Shown: positions 56,104-64,000 of the stretch, piece by piece
How the letters are laid out: every line of letters starts with the position of its first letter
How positions within the stretch are numbered: position 1 is the stretch's first letter
Source: Psococerastis gibbosa
Taxonomy: Eukaryota > Arthropoda > Insecta > Psocodea > Psocidae
Reading direction: 5' to 3'
Assembly (NCBI GenBank): GCA_963971405.1
Contig: OZ020489.1
Coordinates: 33,761,047-33,825,046, forward strand
DNA: 64,000 nucleotides
Program-made: the position numbers and the translations under genes
Notes under the pieces: generated by a model
Database searches by the model: none
Seen by the model: only the letters and a program-made list of their open reading frames with translations
Told to the model about the DNA's origin: nothing

Positions 56104-56322
56104 AAACTAAAAAGAAGTAATGGCGCGCATTTAGAACGAGCAGGTGCTGCCATCTATCACAGCCGCCATATTGAAAAATAATAAACAACCAAAATAATTG
56201 AAATATTTTAATTTTTATTTTGTCTTTGAACAAAGATTTTATGTGTTATTTAACTACAGAATATTTATATTGCACTTTAAGTAAAACAAAATCCATTGTT
56301 TATCTACGCAGATATTGTAACA
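56104..56322 (+). promoter_or_regulatory. THOC1 5' flank with YY1-like site
   Basis: Only about 220 bases separate the older LINE remnant from the THOC1 ATG. At 56162-56173 the sequence GCCGCCATATTG is the reverse of a YY1-type AAnATGGCGGC box, common at housekeeping-gene starts. No TATA box is obvious. Promoter function is inferred. Confidence 0.35.
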
Positions 56323-56361
56323 ATGGAGCCTAGTTATAATTCAACATATCAATCATTTGCG
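56323..56361 (+). CDS. THOC1: THOC1 exon 1 (start codon)
   Basis: ATG plus 12 codons, MEPSYNSTYQSFA, ends at a consensus GTAAGT donor. It joins in phase 0 to the next exon. Confidence 0.75.
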
Positions 56362-59300
56362 GTAAGTCTTACAAAATTTGTTGTTGTTTTACAAAGCAGC
56401 TGTTAATATAATACTTGATGTAGATTAGACTCTTTGCTGTGTAATAATATTTGCACAGATTGCAATAGATTGCTATTAAATAATAAAATAATAGCCACCT
56501 AAAAGGGGAGGGGGCACTGAAACATTGTTCCTTGGATCGTATCCTAATCAAATCGCGCCATGTAAAAAGGTAGGTGCTACCGGTTATTTTCGTTCAAAAT
56601 AACTACCAGTAAGATGCTAAAATCATCAAGTAGTTTGATAACTAAAACGTTTGAATCAATCAAAGTGTATTTGCCCATCTTTGTTAAATCTTATTACAAA
56701 CTATTCATAGCTTTACTGCACCATTCAACAGCCTATCAAGTTCTTCCTTATAAAATTTCTTAAGCGCAAACATAACTGCAACGCAAGGCTTTCTCCCATC
56801 GACGAAAAATGTGGTTAATTTATGTATTTTTATTTTATATTTTAGACATTGATTGTGGCAGCATTAGAAGAGAACAGCATTGATGAATTGGAGAAGGGGT
56901 GGCTTAAAATTAGTGTGGGGTAAGTCGCCTAAAATGTTATTACAGACTCTACTTGTCTAAAATAAGCATTGCTGAGGTGGTTTTTAATTACACGCGTCTT
57001 AAATCTAGGCTAGTTTAAAAAGTTGCCTAGTTAGTCACCTAGTTGGATTGGACTATTGGCACCGAACATTACTGACTCAATATGCAGTGCATTATGGGTA
57101 TGAATTGTCTTCTAATTATTCAAAAATTATTTACATCTTAAAAAACCAAAACCTGGTCCGTACCTGAATATGAAATGGTGAAAAACGGTGCCTGCTTTTT
57201 TCTCAAAGGCGAAATTTTATGTATTGTTTTTGATTCGAAAATAATTTTTTTACTTTTTGTATTGGTAGGCTACCTGAAATTTTTTTTACTGGTTTGAAGA
57301 GGAAATTAGAAATAGTCTACAGCCTAATTATGTTGAGAAGAAAATTGAAATAACAATTTTGTTTCAGTGAGCAAGATAAGAGGTCTATTTTAGATTCAGT
57401 GCTAAAGGACCATGTACTTGAAATATCTCGATCTATCGACTGTGTGGAGAAACTGGTCACTCTGGCAGTTTCTCTCAGCAAAGCTGATTTGTGCTCGGCA
57501 GCCACCCCAGTTGTTCTTCTCTCCGATGTATTCGACATCTTCACACTCGCCGACTGTGAATCATTATTTTCGTTTGTGGAAAAAAATGTTTCCGTTTGGA
57601 AAGACGATCTCCTCTTTTCGGCATGTAAAAACAATCTTTTACGAATGTGCAATGATCTGCTACGCCGATTATCTCGCTCTCAGAATACGGTATTCAGGGG
57701 ACGAATTTTGTTGTTTTTAGCCAGCTTCTTTCCATTTTCTGAGCGTTCAGGTGAGAACTTTAAATCTGAAATACATTATTTAACCAACCATACTGACAGG
57801 GTAATTGCTGAGACTGGAAAAATACCAACTTAAGCTGCAGTCGACTCCAGCAGCGAATATTGTGAACACTATAGTTAGTTTATGGTAGACGACTGCCGGG
57901 CCTACCACGAAACAGTTGGAAAGACGTATTAGAATTTGAGTTTGTAAAATTGTATATGCGGACATTATATCTTATCATATTATCCAGGTCTAAATCTGGT
58001 GTCGGAGTTTAATCTTGAGTATGCCAACGAATACAAGAAAGAGATGGAAGAGCCCATGGAAGAAGAAGAAACTGCCCCAGACGAGGAAGGAATGCGGGTA
58101 GATTACAATCTCTACCATAGATTCCTCACATTACAAGACTTTTTCCGAAATCCTACGCAGTGTTACAATAAGACACGCTGGTTAAAATTCCAAGTGGTAA
58201 GAATCTGCTCTATTTGTTTGTATTCATTGGAAAAATAATAATACTTGACCATGGAACACCATGAACATGCTGCATTATTATAGGCTAATAACCCTTGTTA
58301 TTTTTTTTTATAGATAGGTCTATATGTCGACTTCGATGGCCTGGTGGTAACGTGCTTGCACTTGTGCGAGTCTTTACACGCCATGCAATCGGAGACGTGT
58401 CGTACTCATCACGGGTAATAACCTATAGAGGCGACTGAAAAGGTCAATCGGATACATAGGGTAACTTATACTTATATACTTATAACTTATACTTATATAA
58501 TCTTACTGCAGAAATGTAAACGTCATTTAATTGTGTAGCATTTAAATACGTATGCATATTTTAGTGCTGGACAGACACGTTTCAAACTTTTCAAAATGTC
58601 AAATTGGATGAGGTGAATGTAAAGAAGAGAACTCCCAGAGAGCATTTAGAAGATAGCAAGAATGACGCTGTGTTTTTTGCAAAATACTTGACGAACCCAA
58701 GATTGCTGCAGTTACAGTTAAGAGATCCCAATTTTCGCCGGTCCCTTCTCATACAGGTAAATATTTTGGCGATTTCTATGTAAAGGTCAAAATCAAAATT
58801 CCTTCTTCGCACACGTGCTGTTTTCCATTCTCTTTTCATGTCCGAGCCATTGCAGTCTCCTTCTGCTATCGCCTCCGCCCATGGATCAGGGACGGATCCA
58901 GCCCATTTTTTTGGGGGGGGGGGGCAGGGTAGTGGTGGGTCAAAATAGGAAAACATATATAGGATCGATCGATTAAATCCGAGCGTAATAAATTAATTTA
59001 TAATAGATTTTCCATATTTCCCCCCCCTCCCCGTATCCCTCCATGGCATGGATCCTAAACCCCTAACTCTCCTCTCATCACTTCATTCCTGATCATATCT
59101 CTTCTCTAAGAAAACGTACTTTTATAGTTATTTAAAAATGATTTTTGAGACTCGGGCAATGAAAAGGAGAAATTTATAAGAAATATAATTTTAGGGATGT
59201 AGAACTTTATCTCAATCGTATCTTGGCAGTATAAAAACACTTTAGCAGCATTGCATTGGGAAACATTGTTTAGTTGTGATTCTAGCCACTTCTTCTTTTT

Positions 59301-61031
59301 CCACCAATCTGACGTTAATAGCATTTCCAATTTTCCACCTTTGCAAAATTGATCCTTTTAATGCATGGAAAGTAAGGAAGCAACTTCTGAATTTTCAGGG
59401 CTTGGTAATTCTGCAGTACCTTAACTCCGCCGTGAAATCCAAGTTGGACTCGTACGAGCTGCGACCTGTTCAGCAAGAATGGGTGAAGGAACAGGAAAAT
59501 GCGTTGTACAACCTGCTGGCAGAGAGTCCGAAGGGTAGCGAGAGGTTCAGAGACATGGTCAAACATATGCTGGCCAGGGAGCAGCTTTGGAATAACTGGA
59601 AAAACGAAAGTAAGTCATTGCAAAGTTGATCTGCAGCCGTAGCGCGAATAGATAAGGGTAACTTACCCAGAAGTAAGGGTCCTTCCTATTGCTTAAAAAG
59701 TCTCAGTAAGAAATAAAAAATGGATGAGGAACGCAATCTATGCTATTCAAAAGTGATTGATCAATAATTACAATGTTTTCCTGCAATAAAAAAGTTTATC
59801 ATGACAGACACCCCATTTTACATTAAATTTTAACATAAGCTAAATTGTGGCAATGTACCGTACCTAACGTATTTATTTTAGGTTGTCCCGAATTTAAAAG
59901 ACCTGGGGCCATTGAAGCCGAAGGTGAACAGACGAAACCTTCATTGAAGAGAAAGCATGCTGGCGATCTTATAAGGAATGCGGCAGCAAATGGAAAATAT
60001 TTCATGGGCACGTAAGTTTAAAGAGCATTTTAATTTTAATTCTGTCACTGGGACTGACGTTTGGCTAAATTGCTCTGAATGTTAATAAATAAATAATTCA
60101 ATCTTGACTTTTTGTTGTTCTATTACTAAACCAACCTAGCGGAGTTAGGGCTATAAAGCCCTCTCTTACACTCAACTAGGATGACCCGGGACCGCCTGCT
60201 TTACATGCCCTCCGAAGCATGGCCAGAAAAAGTAGCCATTGTGGGACTCAAACCAACAACCTTTCGGGTGAAAGTCGGAGTCTGTACCATTACTCTACAG
60301 GTTAATCGCCTGCATAAGACGACACATCTAAGAATAATTTAATAACCTTGCCGCTATTGTCTCCATTCGGGATATTATTTATAGCCAGTTAGAATTGGAA
60401 CTAAACTCTAGGTTCCGAGTCCTGGGTCCAACCAACCTTAACTTCGCCGTTAGGGGAAAAATCGCGAATGCCGGCCATGTGGCTGACCACAATATCCCTA
60501 ATGGATTAATGGTAAAGGGAGAATCCTATACCGGTCCTGGCAGTCCGGGCAGTCGTGCCATAGAGTTTTTTATAAATTCTATCAGGATTCGTTCGATAAA
60601 TGAGCAATTTTCGTAAAAACCTATTTATTGCTCACTAATGAACTATAATACCAAAGCCATGTCCGGTCTGACTCAGTGTAATGTATATATTTTTTTCCAG
60701 AAAGGAACTCAGTCGTCTTTGGAACCTCAATTCAGACAACTTAAACGCTTGCCTTGGTGAAAACCGCGCGTTTGTGCCAAATTTGGAGACTTACTTGGCT
60801 GACGCTGCCGCACAGATGGATCCAGCGGCAGAGATCGAGCAGAGTTTCAAGAAGGTTAATGACCCCAATTTTGGATGGAGGGCTCTGCGGCTGCTGGCCC
60901 AGCGATCGCCATGTTTCTTTTCCTATACCAACAAGCCTATCACGAAACTTCCCGACTACATAGAATTGAGCTTGAAGAGACTGCAACGGGAGCAGCCCTC
61001 AGCTGGTGGCGAGGAGATAGAAATAACGAAG
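56323..61031 (+). CDS. THOC1: THO complex subunit 1, 8 exons seen, 3' incomplete
   Basis: THOC1 (Hpr1) is a core subunit of the nuclear THO/TREX complex, which couples transcription to mRNA export. Exons are 56323-56361, 56846-56919, 57368-57750, 57988-58196, 58565-58756, 59399-59609, 59882-60011 and 60701-61031. They join in frame to 523 residues. Diagnostic stretches are LLRMCNDLLRRLSRSQNTVF, VDYNLYHRFLTLQDFFRNP, FAKYLTNPRLLQLQLRDPNF, ELSRLWNL and NFGWRALRLLAQRSP, all as in animal THOC1. Vertebrate THOC1 is about 650 residues, so the missing part is the C-terminal death-domain region beyond 64000. The start is the only ATG in the short first exon. An acidic segment of about 20 residues lies near residues 180-200. 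Confidence 0.95.
56846..56919 (+). CDS. THOC1: THOC1 exon 2
   Basis: The acceptor is ATTTTAG and the donor GTAAGT. It encodes TLIVAALEENSIDELEKGWL and continues in phase 2. Confidence 0.8.
57368..57750 (+). CDS. THOC1: THOC1 exon 3
   Basis: The acceptor is TTTCAG and the donor GTGAGA. This is the largest exon. It includes TPVVLLSDVFD, FSFVEKNVSVWKDDLLFSA and LLRMCNDLLRRLSRSQNTVF, the most conserved THOC1 block. Confidence 0.95.
57988..58196 (+). CDS. THOC1: THOC1 exon 4
   Basis: The acceptor is TATCCAG and the donor GTAAGA. It encodes LNLVSEFNLEYANEY, an acidic stretch (EEPMEEEETAPDEEG) and DYNLYHRFLTLQDFFRNP. Confidence 0.9.
58325..58465 (+). repeat. SINE-C copy in THOC1 intron 4
   Basis: GTCGACTTCGATGGCCTGGT and CGTGCTTGCACTTGTGCGAG, then GGTCAATCGGATACAT. 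Confidence 0.6.
58565..58756 (+). CDS. THOC1: THOC1 exon 5
   Basis: The acceptor is ATTTTAG and the donor GTAAAT; 64 codons. It encodes FFAKYLTNPRLLQLQLRDPN followed by FRRSLLIQ, as in other THOC1 proteins. Confidence 0.9.
59399..59609 (+). CDS. THOC1: THOC1 exon 6
   Basis: The acceptor is TTTTCAG and the donor GTAAGT. It encodes GLVILQYLNSAVKSKLDSYE and ERFRDMVKHMLAREQLWNNW. Confidence 0.9.
59882..60011 (+). CDS. THOC1: THOC1 exon 7
   Basis: The acceptor is ATTTTAG and the donor GTAAGT. It encodes SCPEFKRPGAIEAEGE and a basic segment LKRKHAGDLIR, likely nuclear-localising in character. Confidence 0.85.
60110..60302 (-). repeat. SINE-A copy in THOC1 intron 7
   Basis: Full reverse order, with GGACTCAAACCAACAACC (B box mutated by one base) and CTTTCGGGTGAAAGTCGGAG. 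Confidence 0.8.
60701..61031 (+). CDS. THOC1: THOC1 exon 8 (last exon in window)
   Basis: The acceptor is TTTTTTCCAG and the donor GTACTA; phase 0 at the end. It encodes ELSRLWNLNSDNLNACL and NFGWRALRLLAQRSPCFF. A SINE begins about 27 bases after the donor. No later THOC1 exon was recognised before 64000. Confidence 0.9.
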
Positions 61032-61057
61032 GTACTACTGTACTAGTATCCATGTCA

Positions 61058-61225
61058 GGACATTTAGAGTGGTGGTACAGACTCCGAACTTCACCCGAAA
61101 GGTTGTTGGTTCGAGTCCCACACTTGCTACATTTTCTAGCCATGCTTCGGAGGGCATGTAAAGCAGGCGGTCCCGGGCCTTCCTAGTTGAGTGAAAGTGT
61201 TGGCTTAGTAATAGAACAAAAAAAG
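61058..61225 (+). repeat. SINE-A copy just after a THOC1 donor
   Basis: The head starts about 27 bases past the exon 8 donor. The B box GGTTCGAGTCC is perfect. The tail is shortened. Confidence 0.8.
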
Positions 61226-61309
61226 GCAATATTTATGTCCTATCAGGTCATAATCAGAATTGTGAGCCTCCTCCAATCGCTCCTGTCCTCCTCTTCCGAT
61301 TATTAAAAA

Positions 61310-61450
61310 AAAAGGTTAATCGCACACAAACATGTATGTACCCGATTGACCTCTTCAGTCGCCTAACTAAGTGTGTTAAATTACGACACGTCTCCGATCG
61401 CAAGGTGTGTCGAGACTCGCACAAGTACAAGCACGCTTCCACCGAAGCCG
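61310..61450 (-). repeat. SINE-C copy in THOC1 intron 8
   Basis: Reverse order: GATTGACCTCTTCAGTCGCC, ACGACACGTCTCCGATCGCA and CTCGCACAAGTACAAGCACG. Confidence 0.6.
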
Positions 61451-61680
61451 ATGGCACTCTACTTCCTTTGGTACCTGTCGCACTCTCCTTAAATCGTCCT
61501 CAATCCGGTTTCTGTGTGTTGTCCTCAACATCTTTTTCCCTCTATTTCTTCCTCCAGCCATTTCCTTGAGCACCTGCTGTTGTACATTCACTTTACGTGT
61601 CCGAACCTTTGTAGTTTCCTTCTTGTTATCTTCTCCACCAATGGTTCTTCCACCCCGAGCTCTTCTCATCACTTCATTTG
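61445..61680 (-). pseudogene. Possible LINE C-terminal relic
   Basis: The minus-strand frame has RTTHRNRIEDDLRRV and basic, glycine/arginine-rich residues that resemble the end of LINE RTs. No catalytic motif is present, so the call is weak. Confidence 0.25.
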
Positions 61681-62444
61681 TAACGGATTTAAATATGTCG
61701 GAAAAAGGCGGGAGGCAGAGTAGTGATGCGCAAGCGCGACACTGAAAAGTAATATACTAACTTCAACTTGTAGAAGAATAAGTTTCTGTAGGGACAGTTT
61801 TGGTCACTAGGATCGCTGACGACAATAAGATATCCATATTATTCATAATGGCCGCCGTTTGTATGGGAAAACTAAGTTCTTAGCATCTAATTAAGTCTTT
61901 TAATATTTTTTATAATATTTTTACTATGCCTGGACCTTATTGCGCTGCATATAATTCAATATATAATATAGCCTATTCTCCATGATTTAAAGAAAAATAT
62001 CATTTTAAAATAATACATAATTAAAATAATTGTAAAATATTGAGGCTTATGGATAAAGCAACGCTTTGATATCTTAGCAACTGGTGCTGCCATCTACAAA
62101 ATGACTACACAAATGAACCTCATAGACTGAGCTGGTTTCTTGAAAAGTAAAGAGAACGTTTTCCTTTTTTCTTTGAAAGATTTCATACGTTTATTAATGA
62201 ACATGCGAAACCATATGTAAGGAATAGAGTAGGGAGTACCCCCTTGGCCCTACGCTGCCTACGGGCCAACTACGGGGGAAACTATTAACGAGATGTGACA
62301 AGTGAGACCATGGATCTCCAGTTCTGGATCCACCTGCCTACCGCCATTTTCTGACATATTTAAATCCGTTACATATTTCTAATCCTTTCCTTTGTCCTCG
62401 AACGGTCTGTTTTGATGAACATAATCTCATCCGCTTGTCTTTTT

Positions 62445-63129
62445 GCTTTCCAATTTATACGTAGTATAAGGAAAACTTTGTGATAGTTCAAATTTTCGAT
62501 TCCGAGATTTCAACGGATTTACACGTTTTGAGGTCCCAGGAACCCAAAAAAGTGGATTTTACGAAATGTCTGTCTGTTCATCGATTTCCGGGGAAACTAC
62601 TCAGTCGATTTTAATGAAATTTGGCATGTACGTTTCAAAAAAAATCATAAATCGAGACAATTTTTTTTTAATTTTGGGGGGGTTTTATTCTCAAAAAACT
62701 CCAAAAAAACGTCTAAAATTTTTTTTCTCAAAAACGACTCCAACGATTTCTCTTAAATTCACATATATTGTAGTCGTTAGTAATGTTAATAAAATGCGGG
62801 GGGTCGCTTGCCCCTTGATATTTTGCTTCTCGGGGTAAAAAAATAAAAATAACTCATTTCTTATGAAAAATAACTAAAAGGTAATTTTTCTGCGAAACCT
62901 TTCTATCGATGATTTCTACTTTCAGCTATGTTTTAGGTGTTAAATTGAGTAACGAAACCGGACAGGTTGCTATCCTAAAAATTACTTGGTTTTGTGATTT
63001 TTTGTGATTTTTTTTAATGACTTACTTAATTACTGTGTTGGTCTGACCTATCTAACTTATTACTCATTTTTTCCATCTACTAATTGATAAATTTGAAAGC
63101 ATGTTGGAGTAAACTCGGACCGGTTCTTT
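62445..63129 (+). repeat. Dispersed repeat E copy in THOC1 intron 8
   Basis: Starts GCTTTCCAATTTATACGTAG, ends AAACTCGGACCGGTTCTTT. Short TGTC tract and internal deletions. Confidence 0.75.
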
Positions 63130-63221
63130 AAAAGAAGTGGTTGTTAACTTTTACTGTAAATTACGAATAGGCAATGTTGAGTTCTTCTAAAAAGGGATAA
63201 ATAAATTAAATAAATAAATAA

Positions 63222-63422
63222 GGACTTTTTATTTTTTCTATTACTAAGCCCACCTAGCGAAGATAGGGCTATAAAGCCCTCTCTTACAAACGACTTGGAA
63301 AGCCCGGGACCGCCTGCTTTACATGCCCTCTGAAGCATGGCCAGAAAATGTAGGATGTGTAGGACTCGAACCAACAACCTTTCAGGTGAAAGTCAGAGTC
63401 CGTACCACTACGCTACATGTCT
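63222..63422 (-). repeat. SINE-A copy
   Basis: Full reverse order, from an AAATAAATAAATAAGGACTT tail to a TACGCTACATGT head. Confidence 0.8.
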
Positions 63423-63732
63423 TGATATTGCGATTTTCGATACATTCATATTTTACATTATATATATATATTTTTAATTTAAGGTAGAAATTTCACCATT
63501 TTTTTTAAACTGAGGATGGCGTAGCCATGGCCGCAGAGATGTGGCAATAGTCGTATGAAAAGTGCATAAAAAATTCTAACTTAATTCATTAATTTCGTCA
63601 GAATGAGTGGGGCATCATTTGTTTACACATTCGTTTGAAATCTCCACCCGATAGATTATCATTCTGAAATGTCATTAATTTGCAGCCATAGCTAAGTAAA
63701 ATTTGGGTTTACTTTAAAGGAAAATCAGGAGA

Positions 63733-63975
63733 ACATGGTGGGACATGATAACGTGCTGAGACTATGCCAGTCAGTCTGAGTGAGTGTCGAGTCCTGGTCA
63801 CCTAATTAATCCTGTGACTTTACTGTGTTCCCCAAGTGGTTCGGAATCCACTATAATCAGGAGGTCTACCCTGTCAGTCAACTCCTCTTCTCCCCGAGGT
63901 GCTCTCCCTTAGGGTGCTAGGCTGACAGGGTTGCTTAAAGCAGAAATGCTGAAAGTAGGCGTTGGAAAACAAACT
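63733..63975 (-). repeat. Dispersed repeat D copy, reverse
   Basis: GAACATGGTGGGACATGATA to GAAAGTAGGCGTTGG on the + strand, the reverse of the family order. Confidence 0.7.
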
Positions 63976-64000
63976 TTAAAGGAAAATAGATCATTCTCAT

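Noticed and set aside
60395-60616. 73-codon frame in THOC1 intron 7 with somewhat coding-like composition
   Set aside because: It has no splice continuity with THOC1 phases and no recognised motif. THOC1 reads correctly from exon 7 to exon 8 without it.

Overview
This is an AT-rich, repeat-saturated window of an animal nuclear genome. GT-AG introns, a RERG-like Ras gene, THOC1, tRNA-derived SINEs, Penelope-like elements and many fold-back MITEs suggest an invertebrate, probably an arthropod. The species cannot be fixed from sequence alone. There are no prokaryotic operons, rRNA genes or CRISPR arrays.

Host genes: only two are supported, both on the + strand. (1) A Ras-superfamily GTPase of the RERG/RASL type has seven recognisable coding exons between about 31.17 and 52.76 kb. 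Its initiator-ATG exon was not found. Its introns are swollen by transposons. (2) THOC1 (THO complex subunit 1) starts at 56323. Eight coding exons are visible up to 61031, and the C-terminus lies beyond the window. Both genes read continuously across the inferred splice sites.

Repeats: 1-31 kb is gene-free and packed with SINEs (three families), long-TIR fold-back MITEs (several families that share modules and nest in one another), an 0.7-0.9 kb dispersed repeat with a TGTC microsatellite, other middle-repetitive families and tandem duplications. Intron 1 of the Ras gene (31.4-44.9 kb) holds a composite Penelope-like element (40653-44540) flanked by an 11-bp target duplication. It has two RT copies, a GIY-YIG endonuclease region and inverted terminal pLTRs. 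Between the two genes (53.3-56.1 kb) an RNase H-bearing LINE has inserted into an older LINE remnant.

Most interesting signal: two unrelated repeat sequences can be drawn as type I hammerhead ribozymes. One is in the Penelope pLTR (44321-44387). The other is in a short element family (best copy 9627-9685) with the canonical CTGATGA and GAAA core and a helix III of only ACGT. Three members of the short family are flanked by 10-14 bp target duplications, so it looks like a small mobile, ribozyme-carrying retroelement. Second, an 85-bp minisatellite in the Ras gene is built from the end of exon 4 plus its own splice donor.
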